Shown here piece by piece: positions 22,657 through 31,840 of a DNA stretch of 64,000 bases; position 1 is the stretch's first letter, and every line of letters begins with the position of its first letter. The translations under genes were made by a program, and so were the position numbers. Source of the DNA: JBGSKY01 sp041740995 (GTDB lineage Bacteria > Planctomycetota > Planctomycetia > Pirellulales > Pirellulaceae); assembly GCA_041740995.1 (NCBI GenBank), contig JBGSKY010000026.1:1-64000 (forward strand). Direction: 5' to 3'. The notes beneath the pieces were generated by a model. It saw only the letters and a program-made list of their open reading frames with translations. It searched no databases and had not been told where the DNA came from.

Positions 22657-23811
22657 ATGCGAATCGATATGCTAATCACGGAATTGGACGTCGGCGGGGC
22701 AGAAAATTGCTTTACTGCTTTAGCCAAATCGCTTGTCAAAAAGAGCCATAAGGTTCGTGTAATTGTGCTCGGCGAAGAGCCTCGAAGCGAACGAAATCGA
22801 CTGCATTTAGAATTGATTACTAGCGGTGTCGAGTTGCATTTTCTGCGATGCAAGAGTTCGATTGACTTCTTCCGTGCCAAACGCGGAATTATGCAACTTG
22901 TTAGAGGCGATCGCCCGGAAGTTGCGTTGTCGTTTTTGTTTCATGCAAATCTCTTGACCGCGTTATGTTATTCCGCCGCAGCGATCCCTTTCGTAGTAGG
23001 CGTTCGAGTCGCCGACCCTTCAGTTTGGCGAGCTTGGTTGAGCAAATGGATCTATAGAAAAAGCACCAAAATTATATGTGTGAGTCAGTCGGTTGCAGAT
23101 CATGTCGTTAACGAGGAATCCGCGCCTGTCGGCAAGATAGTTGTCGTGACCAACGGAATTGAGATTTCCGAAGAGATTGACGCGAAAACTGAAAAGGATG
23201 GTTTGCAGGTCGATGAGGCGCTTGAACGCAATTGCGTTAAACAACCTTTCTTAATCTACGTAGGCCGATACGCTTCGCAAAAACAAATCGAATTGCTTTT
23301 CGAGTTACCAAAGAAGCTTACTGTTGCGGGACTTTTGCAACAAATCGTGATGGTCGGCGATGGAGTTTTGAAGGATCAAGTGTCGCAATCGGCGGCTCAA
23401 CATCCGGGACGGCTCATTGATCTTGGGCGGCGAGACGATGTTCTCTCGCTAATTTCGAGGGCTCAAATGCTGGTTCTCCCAAGTTGTTATGAAGGGATGC
23501 CAAACGTTATCCTGGAAGCGATGGCTAGTCGAAAAGCAGTTGCTTGCATGAACGTTGAAGGAGTTATGGAACTGCTTGGCGAGAGAGCCAACGAACAGAT
23601 TGCTTCTGACAATGCGTCTGCGACATGGTTTGCGTTGGTCGAACGGCTGGCCGCTGCTCCACAGCTTTGCCAGGAGCTGGGGGCGGCAAACTTCGAGCGT
23701 TGTAAGATTCACTTTGCGATTGAAGACAAAATGCTAGCGTATGAGCGAGTTCTTTTTGAGATTATCGAGGGCGATGCCAAAACTTCGACATCTGCGAGCG
23801 AACGGCTTTGA
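22657..23811 (+). CDS. GT4-family glycosyltransferase
   Basis: 384 residues from ATG 22657 (AAAGG upstream). The longer frame would run back through the tRNA and terminator. It shows the GT-B fold: MRIDMLITELDVGGAENCFT is the N-terminal glycine loop for the acceptor, FLIYVGRYASQKQIELLF starts the donor domain, and PSCYEGMPNVILEAMASRKA is the E-x7-E nucleotide-sugar motif of family 4. It should transfer a sugar from a nucleotide donor to a lipid or polysaccharide at the cytoplasmic membrane face. The following LptF/LptG-type gene begins 32 bases after its stop, which suggests a role in envelope lipid or LPS assembly. Specificity is unknown. Confidence 0.9.
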   Translation: MRIDMLITELDVGGAENCFTALAKSLVKKSHKVRVIVLGEEPRSERNRLHLELITSGVELHFLRCKSSIDFFRAKRGIMQLVRGDRPEVALSFLFHANLLTALCYSAAAIPFVVGVRVADPSVWRAWLSKWIYRKSTKIICVSQSVADHVVNEESAPVGKIVVVTNGIEISEEIDAKTEKDGLQVDEALERNCVKQPFLIYVGRYASQKQIELLFELPKKLTVAGLLQQIVMVGDGVLKDQVSQSAAQHPGRLIDLGRRDDVLSLISRAQMLVLPSCYEGMPNVILEAMASRKAVACMNVEGVMELLGERANEQIASDNASATWFALVERLAAAPQLCQELGAANFERCKIHFAIEDKMLAYERVLFEIIEGDAKTSTSASERL

Positions 23812-23843
23812 CGCAAACGCGTTCTAGCGGTTACAACCCAGCT

Positions 23844-24983
23844 ATGACCCGGGTTGACCAATACATACTGTTTCTGTTTTTGCGAGTCTTCAGTATCTGT
23901 TTCGTTTCGATGACAGGGTTGATGATCGTCGTTCATTTGTTCACAAATTTGGACGACTTAATAGACGCGGGAAAAACTGTAGGAAGTCTTCCGTCGGTTT
24001 TGATTGGATATTACGGGCCGTTTACGCTGAGTTTATTTACGAGGCTTTGCCCCCTCTTTGCTTTGATGGCGATGCTATTTGCCGTTACGTGGCTGAAAAG
24101 AACAAATGAGCTTACGGCACTGATGGCTGCAGGGATACCAAAAGGCCGCGTTTTGAGATTTCCTTTGATCGCGATGGTTGGTTTGGTAAGCTTGTCGACA
24201 GGGATTCGCGAATTTGTAATTCCGCATTACCAGGATGTCTTAAGCAAGACGCCACAGGATTTAAGTGGCGAGAACTACCGAGCCTTACGCCCGGCCCTTG
24301 ATCCGCTGACGGGAATACTGATTGCAGGTCATCACATCGAGCTACTGAACCAGCAAATCATTCGCCCCATCTTTCGTTTGTCAGGGCCCGCCGCGATACT
24401 CGGACCACAGATATCGGCAGAAACTGCCAAATACGAACCAGCCAACGATACCCACCCGGCTGGCTATTTGATTAGTGGCGTGACAACTACGATCAATGTC
24501 GATAAAGCGGCATCGTTTATGGTCAATGGCGTGCCCGTCGTGCATACGCCATCTAGTTCCTCTTGGCTGGAGCCAGATCAACTTTTTCTGACATCTTCAG
24601 TTCAGTTCTTTCTGCTGCAAGGCGGATCGTCATGGGGGCAATATGATTCGGTGTGGAGTATCGTTCGTCGATTGCACGCTCAACCTTCATTTTACGGACC
24701 TGACGTCCATGTCAAAATTCACTCACGATTGACGCAATCCATCGCGGATGTTTCGCTGATCTTCTTTGGCTTGCCTGTGGTTTTACGTCGGACCGACCGG
24801 CATTTATTCTGGTTAGCCGCGGGAACGACCAGTAGCATTGTCTTTTTTACGGTCTTTAGCCTAGGGATTCAAACCTTCGCCGCTAACAGCCAAACTGTCC
24901 CGCCATTTATAGGTGCTTGGTTGCCGCTCTTAGTCCTCGCTCCGATCGCTTGGGCGCGAGCTAAAGTTGCAATGTTAAGCTGA
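23844..24983 (+). CDS. LptF/LptG-family lipopolysaccharide-export permease
   Basis: 379 residues from ATG 23844; the frame could start at 23808, overlapping the glycosyltransferase, but MTRVDQYILFLFLRVFSICF is a typical YjgP/YjgQ beginning. Transmembrane segments lie near residues 10-35, 60-85, 100-120, and three at the C-terminus (SIADVSLIFFGLPVVLRR, LFWLAAGTTSSIVFFTVFSL, FIGAWLPLLVLAPIAW), with a beta-jellyroll-like periplasmic domain between. It would work with LptB2 and LptC to lift lipopolysaccharide from the inner membrane. F or G cannot be told apart here. It converges with CbiX: the last nine bases of both genes overlap. Confidence 0.85.
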   Translation: MTRVDQYILFLFLRVFSICFVSMTGLMIVVHLFTNLDDLIDAGKTVGSLPSVLIGYYGPFTLSLFTRLCPLFALMAMLFAVTWLKRTNELTALMAAGIPKGRVLRFPLIAMVGLVSLSTGIREFVIPHYQDVLSKTPQDLSGENYRALRPALDPLTGILIAGHHIELLNQQIIRPIFRLSGPAAILGPQISAETAKYEPANDTHPAGYLISGVTTTINVDKAASFMVNGVPVVHTPSSSSWLEPDQLFLTSSVQFFLLQGGSSWGQYDSVWSIVRRLHAQPSFYGPDVHVKIHSRLTQSIADVSLIFFGLPVVLRRTDRHLFWLAAGTTSSIVFFTVFSLGIQTFAANSQTVPPFIGAWLPLLVLAPIAWARAKVAMLS

Positions 24984-25865
24984 ATGATTGTTAGTCGTCG
25001 AGGCAAGATATTCATCGGCCATTTCTAACCAAACTTCTGCAAGCGATTGATCAATTCCGAGCGGCATCGCGATCAGCCATCTTTTCGATGGAAATTTGGA
25101 TTGCATTTCCGTCACGATTCGCCGCAATTCATTTGTTAAATGCCCTTCAAAGAGCAAATGTGGGTGGATGACTATCGTTTTGCTAGATGATTCAGTCGCG
25201 GCGCAAAGGATCGTATCTTCAACGCCATTTTTGTCGCCTGCAAAGAAACCAACGGCAGACCAGCTTGGACGATGAAAACGACCGAGAATTTCGACAAAGT
25301 CTCGCATGCGTTGACGAGCGCTCGCATCAGAAGTACCTCGGCCAACCATGACTCGAGCAACGTTGAAATCTATTTCTGCGAGGTCCGCAATGGGACGACA
25401 GCAAGTCTGGGCCTGTGTGCAATGCCCTGCGAACAAGCAGCCGCTAGAGTTGCTACATGCGATGGCTTGCTGGTATCGTAAGAGCGAAAGGTCGATCGCA
25501 TGTGGACTGCAGTCCAGCGGCTCGACTTGACCGATTACCTCGACATTAAATCGATCGCAAGCGTCGCGAACCGCATCAGGAATATCTTCCTGCGCATGAG
25601 CTGCCGAGAATAAGAGGATTGGAACGACAAGGATTTGTGTAATGCCTTGTGCTTGTAGCTGTTCGACGGCCTGCTCGATGGTAGGGCTAGCAAGTTCAAG
25701 AAAGGCACTCTGAATTGCCACGTTTGGCACTTGCTGTTGCATCTGATCGACCAAGGAAAGAAACTGACGCTGGCCATCGACCAACCGAGTGCCATGGCCG
25801 ACGACTAAGATCCCACCGCGATTGGATGCGAATCCTTCAAGCTCCGGATATACGACTGGTTCCAT
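24975..25865 (-). CDS. CbiX/SirB-type chelatase, two-domain form
   Basis: 296 residues. ILVVGHGTRLVDGQRQFLSL opens the first CbiX domain with its metal-binding His, and VVPILLFSAAHAQEDIPDAV holds the second His. A second, weaker half follows (GRGTSDASARQRMRDFVEIL, then IVIHPHLLFEGHLTNELRRI). The length suits the long tandem-domain form. These enzymes insert Co2+ or Fe2+ into sirohydrochlorin for cobalamin or sirohaem. A Cys-rich linker, CLFAGHCTQAQTCC, could bind a metal or cluster, as in some CbiX proteins. It is the last gene of a minus-strand operon, 20 bases after the GTPase. Which metal is inserted is not decidable. Confidence 0.85.
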   Translation of the reverse strand: MEPVVYPELEGFASNRGGILVVGHGTRLVDGQRQFLSLVDQMQQQVPNVAIQSAFLELASPTIEQAVEQLQAQGITQILVVPILLFSAAHAQEDIPDAVRDACDRFNVEVIGQVEPLDCSPHAIDLSLLRYQQAIACSNSSGCLFAGHCTQAQTCCRPIADLAEIDFNVARVMVGRGTSDASARQRMRDFVEILGRFHRPSWSAVGFFAGDKNGVEDTILCAATESSSKTIVIHPHLLFEGHLTNELRRIVTEMQSKFPSKRWLIAMPLGIDQSLAEVWLEMADEYLASTTNNHSA

Positions 25866-25885
25866 ATTTATACAAACTTGCTTAT

Positions 25886-26887
25886 TTATTGATTTAGCAG
25901 TTGAACGATATCACCATCGCGTGGCTGAAACTCGCGGTGGACAACCATTGGCGTCACTTCTCCGACACGCCAAATTTTCGCCGACTGGAATCGCTTCGCT
26001 AGATCTTGATGGATTTGAAGAGCGAAATGTGTCAGGTTATCACCTTGTTTAATTAAGATCGGGAGATTGTTTTTGGGATCGCCCTTCCCTTTTTTCAATG
26101 ATTTTGCGTAGACGCGAATGGCAAGCGATTGCATAAAAATTGCTGACAAAAGTGCATCACAACCCTCGCCGGTTTCCGCTGAAATCTCGATAGACGGAAT
26201 ATCAAGTGCCGCGAGCTTGCGAGCAGTGGAACGGCGCGAAACTTGCCGCTGGCAATCGCACTTGGTGTAAACTGCAATCGCTGCCGTCAAGGTCACACCT
26301 CGAATTTGTTCGTCGTAGCCGGTTCTCTTGCCAAGTCTACTTTTGCTGTTTTGAAACTGCTCGATTAATTGAAAGGTTTGTTCGTCGGTACTGCGGCAGG
26401 TTGAATCAATGACGATCAAAACCATCGCCGCAGAACGCGTCGCATCCAGTGGGATTGTATCTGGCGATTCAGCGAGGCTTGCAGGCATGTCCAGAAGCTG
26501 GAAGCCAATATCTTGATACGATGCAATTGCTGAGTGAGGCTGAAGTGTTGTGAATGGATACTCAGCAACGAGCGAATTACTGCTGGTTAAACGGTTGAAC
26601 AACCGACTCTTTCCAGCATTTGGTAAACCGACCACCAGAACTGGGCCGATCACGTGTGGCGGTAGGGTGTCTGTCTTAACTCTGACGCGTTTCGAGCTGG
26701 GTTCTTGCTCAACGACACGCAACTTGGATAGTCGAGATTTGATTTCCGCTTGTAGCTTTTCGGTTCCTTTGTGCTTGGGAATCTCGCGAAGCATTTCCTC
26801 TAGTGCGGAGACTTGCTGAGCGACCGACTTCGCATCTCTAAATCTTTGTTCAGCTCTCCGGAACTGTGGCGTAAGATTGGCGGGCAC
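25886..26887 (-). CDS. DRG/Obg-related GTPase with TGS domain
   Basis: 333 residues from a GTG at 26887, with CAGGAG upstream; the longest frame (to 27025) overlaps the preceding gene. Starting there gives MPANLTPQFRRAEQRFRDAK, the N-terminus I recall for this subfamily. A helical region with REIPKHKGTEKLQAEIKSRL precedes the G domain: G1 GLPNAGKS, G2 in YPFTTLQPH, G3 LLDMPA, G4 TKCD, G5 SAET. The C-terminus (AIRVYAKSLKKGKGDPKNNL to RDGDIVQLL) is a TGS domain. G3 is DMPA rather than the usual DTPG, losing the Gly after Pro. Such GTPases act in translation or ribosome-linked control. It lies in an operon with CbiX and a FabZ-like gene. Confidence 0.88.
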   Translation of the reverse strand: MPANLTPQFRRAEQRFRDAKSVAQQVSALEEMLREIPKHKGTEKLQAEIKSRLSKLRVVEQEPSSKRVRVKTDTLPPHVIGPVLVVGLPNAGKSRLFNRLTSSNSLVAEYPFTTLQPHSAIASYQDIGFQLLDMPASLAESPDTIPLDATRSAAMVLIVIDSTCRSTDEQTFQLIEQFQNSKSRLGKRTGYDEQIRGVTLTAAIAVYTKCDCQRQVSRRSTARKLAALDIPSIEISAETGEGCDALLSAIFMQSLAIRVYAKSLKKGKGDPKNNLPILIKQGDNLTHFALQIHQDLAKRFQSAKIWRVGEVTPMVVHREFQPRDGDIVQLLNQ

Positions 26888-26913
26888 GTACGACCGAGGC
26901 TCCTGACTGGAAG

Positions 26914-27168
26914 CTATTGTTCTAGCGGTTGTTTCTGCTTTGCACTTCTTACCCGAAGGAATTGTCGCGCGGCCCAGCATGCACCAGACGTTACAAAAAA
27001 TGCGACTATCGATATTGCCAGCCAAGCATGAGGCGCATCGAGAAACTGATGTGCGATCGGATTTGAGTCCGAATCAAAAACACCATGACTCGGGTGCGCG
27101 TAAGCCGAAGCCGCGACCGAAGAGCCAACTACACCCAATACTAATTGCGACACAAGAATGCGTTTCAT
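26914..27168 (-). CDS. Small His-rich exported membrane protein
   Basis: 84 residues from ATG 27168 (a TTG lies one codon upstream). The signal peptide (MKRILVSQLVLGVVGSSVAA) leads to a mature N-terminus AHPSHGVFDSDSNPIAHQFL with four histidines, then a transmembrane helix (WLAISIVAFFVTSGACWAA) and a basic tail facing the cytoplasm. The His cluster after the signal peptide recalls the metal-binding start of HupE and cobalt-transporter subunits, but it is far shorter than HupE. It sits nine-odd bases after a FabZ-like gene and 26 before the GTPase. With CbiX downstream, a metal-related role is tempting but unproven. Confidence 0.65.
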   Translation of the reverse strand: MKRILVSQLVLGVVGSSVAASAYAHPSHGVFDSDSNPIAHQFLDAPHAWLAISIVAFFVTSGACWAARQFLRVRSAKQKQPLEQ

Positions 27169-27180
27169 CAAGCGGTATTT

Positions 27181-27693
27181 CTACGATTTAAGATTGGTTA
27201 AAGCGGCCACTGGAATTGCGATCCCTTTCAAGACACCTTCAAGTACCAGATTATTTCGCACGAAACCTTGAAATAGACTGACGATCATTCGACCGCGACG
27301 TACGCGAATCTGTTGACACATGACAACGAGTCGATCGCCTGGAATTACCGGATCACGAAAACGGACATCTTCCAACCCGCCGAAGCCTACCATTTCCGCA
27401 CCAAGCAGATCATATTTGGTCGCACAGTAGCTACAAAGTTGGGCGACCGATTCCAACATAACTACTCCTGGCATCAACGGCATTCCGGGCATATGACCTC
27501 GCACCCAGAATTCTTGATCAGTGATGTCCTTGTAGCCAACACAGATTTTGTTTTCGGGGTCTTCAAGAACAATGGCGGTCAGTTGCTCCATCTCAAACCG
27601 TTGGGCATTGTATTTGCGAATTTCGTTTATATCAGCCGTTATTTTCGACAAATCCAAAGTGCTTGGATCGACAATAAATTCTTTTGCACCCAC
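27181..27693 (-). CDS. FabZ-like 3-hydroxyacyl-ACP dehydratase (hot-dog fold)
   Basis: 170 residues from GTG 27693, picked because the family-like N-terminus EFIVDPSTLDLSKITADINE follows it; the longer frame adds unlike sequence. The catalytic motif is RGHMPGMPLMPGVVMLESVA, giving the active-site His and Glu of FabZ. The rest (DLLGAEMVGFGGLEDVRFRD, PVIPGDRLVVMCQQIRVRRG) is typical hot-dog sequence. It would dehydrate 3-hydroxyacyl-ACP in fatty-acid synthesis in the cytoplasm. It differs from housekeeping FabZ in the N-terminal ~40-residue extension, and it may be a second specialised dehydratase. The next gene begins about 12 bases downstream. Confidence 0.88.
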   Translation of the reverse strand: MGAKEFIVDPSTLDLSKITADINEIRKYNAQRFEMEQLTAIVLEDPENKICVGYKDITDQEFWVRGHMPGMPLMPGVVMLESVAQLCSYCATKYDLLGAEMVGFGGLEDVRFRDPVIPGDRLVVMCQQIRVRRGRMIVSLFQGFVRNNLVLEGVLKGIAIPVAALTNLKS

Positions 27694-27864
27694 AGTTCGC
27701 CTAGTTGAGTTGGGGAAATCGGATTCTTGCTTTAGTTTTAATGCGCTGTTGCTCAATCGCAAGGACGCATGGAAGAAATTCGCTTTCAAACATCTTACTC
27801 TACGAAAGGTAAGTTGTATGTTCGGAGCCCAAAACAACGTGTTTTCCCAATAAATTGGGTAGGC

Positions 27865-28998
27865 TTACGCGTCAAAATTGACGTCATCTTCCAGTTGTCG
27901 CAGTTCTTCTAGCCAAACACGAATCTCGTTGTCATACTCGCTCGCCAGATTGCTTAGCACGAGTTGTCGGTGAAACGAAGCGGCTCCATCTTCCAGTAAT
28001 TCTGCTGCTTCAGCGCTCGGGAAACGCTTGTTCGGATCGGCGGCAATCAATCCACGACAGAGCTTCATCAGAAGATCGTTTCGTGTTACTTCTTCGGGAA
28101 GAATTTCATGCAAACGCTGAGGCAAAGTTCTTTTCGCTTCGAGCAACTGACTGAGCGAATCTTGGTCGCTGAAACATGGCCGACCTGCGAGCAGTTCGAT
28201 CAGAACGTAACCGAGCGAAGCCAAATCGCTCCGCGGCGAAACGGTCGTGTTTTCTAACACTTCTGGGGCTGCGTACGCCGGCGTGCAAGTTCGAACTGGT
28301 GGCGGATCATTCAATTCATAGGCTGAGCCCATGTCGATCAGCTTCGCGTGACCAGTCCGTTTGAGCATGATGTTGGACGGCTTCACATCCGCATGAACGA
28401 TTTTCTCGCGATGAAGCGCCGCTAAAGCGACCAGACAATCGCGGACGATTGCCACTGCAACGCCGGCCTTGAAGCGGCATTGTTCTGGACCTGCGGTAAC
28501 AACCACGCTGTTGATGTAGTCCCAACGTTTATGATTCACGCGGCCGCGAATCTGAGCCAAACGGCGAATCGAAATCAAATCTCGAAGATCATATCCGTCG
28601 ACCCACTCCATCACCATAATTCGAATTCGGTTTCGATCGACGAAATCTTGAACATCCAGAACGCCATCATGTTGAATCCTCGCAATTCGTGATGCGACTT
28701 GACCAATTCTCTTCATTGCCAGTTCGTACGCGGATTGGGTATCAAATCGCTCCGGCGAAAAGACCTTCATCGCAACTGGCAGCATGAATCCATCGGAGCC
28801 TCGACGATGAGAAAGAAAGACAATCCCCTGCCCGCCTGATCCTAAGACTTTGGAAAACCTGTGATAAGTCATCCACTGTAGCCGCTGCTCTCGCAAAATA
28901 CCGTCGTAGCGAGAAATCAACTCGATGTTGTCGCCCTGACGACCATCTGCACCGAGAGTTTGTGTTCGTTGATCACCGACAAAGGTAGTAGAGTGCAT
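27865..28998 (-). CDS. Serine/threonine protein kinase (Hanks type)
   Basis: 377 residues from ATG 28998; a TTG at 29034 adds 12. After a ~45-residue leader the kinase domain runs: VLGSGGQGIVF (Gly loop), VAMKVF (Lys), MEWVDGYDL (hinge), HADVKPSNIMLK (catalytic loop), IDMGSAYEL (metal loop), CTPAYAAPEV (APE) and SDLASLGYVLIELLAGRP. Unusual points are HAD instead of HRD and DMG instead of DFG; both keep the catalytic Asp residues, so activity is likely, and HAD is seen in RD-lacking kinases. No transmembrane or sensor domain follows, so it is cytosolic. It lies upstream of the FabZ-like gene with a gap of 170 bases and may be transcribed separately. Confidence 0.88.
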   Translation of the reverse strand: MHSTTFVGDQRTQTLGADGRQGDNIELISRYDGILREQRLQWMTYHRFSKVLGSGGQGIVFLSHRRGSDGFMLPVAMKVFSPERFDTQSAYELAMKRIGQVASRIARIQHDGVLDVQDFVDRNRIRIMVMEWVDGYDLRDLISIRRLAQIRGRVNHKRWDYINSVVVTAGPEQCRFKAGVAVAIVRDCLVALAALHREKIVHADVKPSNIMLKRTGHAKLIDMGSAYELNDPPPVRTCTPAYAAPEVLENTTVSPRSDLASLGYVLIELLAGRPCFSDQDSLSQLLEAKRTLPQRLHEILPEEVTRNDLLMKLCRGLIAADPNKRFPSAEAAELLEDGAASFHRQLVLSNLASEYDNEIRVWLEELRQLEDDVNFDA

Positions 28999-29281
28999 CC
29001 TGATACCCAACAGAGCCTGCAACGATTGCCGCAAAAACGGTTTTTGCCGAACACAATTCGCTGCCAGCGCGCATCCAAAGGCAATGCAGCGTTAAGTCGG
29101 CATTTGTTCTACCGCAATTGTCCAATGTGGTGTCCCGCCGAGCAATCCTATTCTAGCCACTTTCTCCACAAAGAAAGATACCAATCCTATATTCGATCGC
29201 GTTAACGACGAACATTCGTTGCGGGCGAGTGGATTATTCCCTTGTGTGCAATTAAGGGAGGAATCTTGTCGGTAGATTCTG

Positions 29282-31840
29282 TTAGAAGTTGCGGCTGCGT
29301 CCGAAGCGAGCCCGAAACTCATTGAAATCGGCACCGTTGATGGAAGTCCCTGCATCGAAATTGAAAAGAGGGTTGAAATTCGAGCTTCCTAGAGTTGAAC
29401 CGAAGGCAGTGCGAAACGCGTTGAAATCACCACCGTTGACACTGCCAAATCCATCCACGTCGCCGAACAGACGAAAGAATCGGTCCGTTGATAATTCGCC
29501 GCGAATATAATCGCCGCCGCTGAGTTGTTGGCCGCTGCTCTGAACCGAATTCGATTTCACCGTTAAACGATAATTTCCATCTGCTAAAGAGCCGGCGATC
29601 ACGCTACTGCCAGAAAACGTCAATTGGGCGATAGAGCCGCTAGTGTTCCCAATGTCAGCCGCCGTAATTGTTAATTCGCTAGCTGCGATTGGAACGAAGG
29701 CACCGTTAAGGCGTTGCTCTAAAACAAAAGCGTTCGAATTCCAGGTCACGGCGGTATCAAAATTTACCAAAATCGACTTGACTAGAGAACGCTGGTTGGA
29801 GCCGTCGCCAAACTGAACAGATTGCACATTGAGAGCGGCACCAGTCACGTTTACCGTCGTAGTCACGAGATTTGACAAACTTGGGGAACCGTTGTCTGAG
29901 ACTAGTAATGCAATGGTATACAAACCAGCGACTGAGAATTGGACCTGAGGGTTTGCACCGCTAACATCGGTGTCGAAAGTAGTACCGTTGTAGTTGAGAT
30001 CCCAAGCGAAACTTAGCATTTGGGCTGTGTCCTGATCGGTCGCGGTACCATTCAATACCAAGAGTTGATTTACCGATGTGGAATACGGACCGCTGGTAGA
30101 TCCCACCGGAGCATCGTTCGCGTCAACGACGTGGATTGAGAAATTGTTCTCAACACTCAAACCGCCTTGGTCGGTTGCTCGAACGCGAATTGAATAGGTC
30201 GACTTCACCTCGAAATCGAAGGACACGGCCGAACGAAGTTGGTTTCCAGCTATGGTGAAACTAGAGTTGTCTGTTGAGCCGGTTCCGCTGACCAAAGCGA
30301 AGGTAAACGTTGCATTCGCGTCGGGATCGCTTGCCGAGAACGTCCCGATCGGGGAATTAGAACTTAAGTTTTCGGCGATCATCGATCCAACCAAAGACAC
30401 CGAAGTTGGTGCCTCGTTGACGTTAGTTATCGATATTTGAATCGCTCTGGCAAGAAATGCTCCGAACTGGTCGGTCGTACGTACTCGAACCGTGTAGCTC
30501 GACTTCGTTTCGAAATCAAACACTGCCGAGGTGCGGAGCTGATTGCCAACGATTGCGAAGCTAGAATTGTCAGCGTCGCCGGTGCCACTGACTAAATTAT
30601 AAGTGAATGTATCTCCTGCGTTTGGGTCGACCGAGGTCAAGGTTCCGACGGTCGTTCCAACGGGGGCGTTTTCGGCAACCGATGAAGGGCTTAAATCAAT
30701 AAAGGTGGGCGTCTGGTTGGCAAAATAGTAGTCAGCAACTACGGGCAGATGGTCGCTAACGGTCGTCAATAGATTCAAGATGGTTGTGCGATTGGCCATC
30801 CCAGTCAGAGCTGTATTTGAAGTGCTATTGATGCTGCTATTTCGAGGAAGCGAGCCATTATTGCCAAAAACGCGGTAGGAATTAGCGAAGTATTCCAGCC
30901 CCAAATTGTCAGTCCATTCACCGGTAAGCAATTGGAAATCGAAGCGGTCGTCCAAACCGCCGCCAACAAACCCATTGGGTGCATTTTGTAATGGGGCTTG
31001 AGTGAAGAGTGATCGAAAAGCAACGCTACTATTATTGTTCCAAACTCCAGGTGTATTAATCGGATCGAAGGCTTGACCATTGCCGCTTGCAAGCAGAGTT
31101 TGATAGGAGTCTTCGGAGCTGCTTTGGATGTTGTAGTCGCCCGCGTAAATTATGTGAGTACCCTGCGGCAGCGCGTTTGAGTTGGCCCGGATCGACAGTG
31201 CTTCAACCTGTCGTCGCGCTTCGTTGTCCGAGCCGGGACTTGCTTTATAATGGCTGTTGTAAACGTAAAAATCATTGCCAAGCGGTAGCCCAACGGGGCG
31301 AAGCTGGTAACGAATGGTCTGCCGGGGCGCACCATTCGTGCTGTGCGTTCCAACACCTAGTTCATTAATCAGTTGCACCGTTTGTGTATTGAAGACCAGC
31401 CCCACCGTTTCGTTGCCGCTTGTGGAAGTGCCGTTCAAGTTGCCGCGTGAATAGACGTTTGGTCCGTATATGGCATTAAGCTGCGAGACCACGGCTGCAG
31501 TGCTAGTAATTTGCGTACGCACTTCTTGAATTGCAAGGACATCGATCGGTCGCGCACGCGCATTAATGGTTTCGTTACCGATCGCTTGTAGCACTGTTCC
31601 GAGATCGCTTGAAGGTGACCCGTCGAATGCCAAGATGTTGTAAGAGACGATGCGCAAATCTCCAAGCGCCAATAAACGTCGCATTTCAAGCGATTCGAAG
31701 CTTAAAAAAGATCGGCGAACATTGAGGATTCGGTGCCTAACTTGTTTCTGGCCGCGCAGAAAATCAATCGCGATTCTTACATACTTAAGCGCATCTGCTT
31801 GAACTGTTAAAACCGCAACGCTTGTCAGAAATTTTTTCAC
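29282..31840 (-). CDS. Secreted endonuclease/exonuclease/phosphatase-fold protein with cadherin-like and dockerin modules
   Basis: 852 residues. The N-terminus contains SFESLEMRRLLAL, the LEPR-XLL type motif of planctomycete exported giants. Residues ~60-370 form an EEP nuclease domain: DLRIVSYNIL, VLAIQEVRTQ (catalytic Glu), NSHYKASPGSDNEARRQVEA, YAGDYNI (GDxN) and VSDHLPVVAD (SDHxP). Two cadherin-like repeats follow (SPSSVAENAPVGTTVGTLTS; a similar copy with DPDANATFTFALVSGTG), then a PKD/Ig-like part. The C-terminus is an Ig-like module plus a dockerin-type pair (FGDVDGFGSVNGGDFNAFRT, FDAGTSINGADFNEFRARFG). All nuclease catalytic motifs are present. It is probably cell-surface or extracellular and hydrolyses phosphodiesters or phosphoesters. 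Confidence 0.85.
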   Translation of the reverse strand: MKKFLTSVAVLTVQADALKYVRIAIDFLRGQKQVRHRILNVRRSFLSFESLEMRRLLALGDLRIVSYNILAFDGSPSSDLGTVLQAIGNETINARARPIDVLAIQEVRTQITSTAAVVSQLNAIYGPNVYSRGNLNGTSTSGNETVGLVFNTQTVQLINELGVGTHSTNGAPRQTIRYQLRPVGLPLGNDFYVYNSHYKASPGSDNEARRQVEALSIRANSNALPQGTHIIYAGDYNIQSSSEDSYQTLLASGNGQAFDPINTPGVWNNNSSVAFRSLFTQAPLQNAPNGFVGGGLDDRFDFQLLTGEWTDNLGLEYFANSYRVFGNNGSLPRNSSINSTSNTALTGMANRTTILNLLTTVSDHLPVVADYYFANQTPTFIDLSPSSVAENAPVGTTVGTLTSVDPNAGDTFTYNLVSGTGDADNSSFAIVGNQLRTSAVFDFETKSSYTVRVRTTDQFGAFLARAIQISITNVNEAPTSVSLVGSMIAENLSSNSPIGTFSASDPDANATFTFALVSGTGSTDNSSFTIAGNQLRSAVSFDFEVKSTYSIRVRATDQGGLSVENNFSIHVVDANDAPVGSTSGPYSTSVNQLLVLNGTATDQDTAQMLSFAWDLNYNGTTFDTDVSGANPQVQFSVAGLYTIALLVSDNGSPSLSNLVTTTVNVTGAALNVQSVQFGDGSNQRSLVKSILVNFDTAVTWNSNAFVLEQRLNGAFVPIAASELTITAADIGNTSGSIAQLTFSGSSVIAGSLADGNYRLTVKSNSVQSSGQQLSGGDYIRGELSTDRFFRLFGDVDGFGSVNGGDFNAFRTAFGSTLGSSNFNPLFNFDAGTSINGADFNEFRARFGRSRNF

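Noticed and set aside
26888..27025. N-terminal extension of the TGS GTPase
   Set aside because: It would overlap the small His-rich protein gene, and the family N-terminus PANLTPQF begins at GTG 26887.
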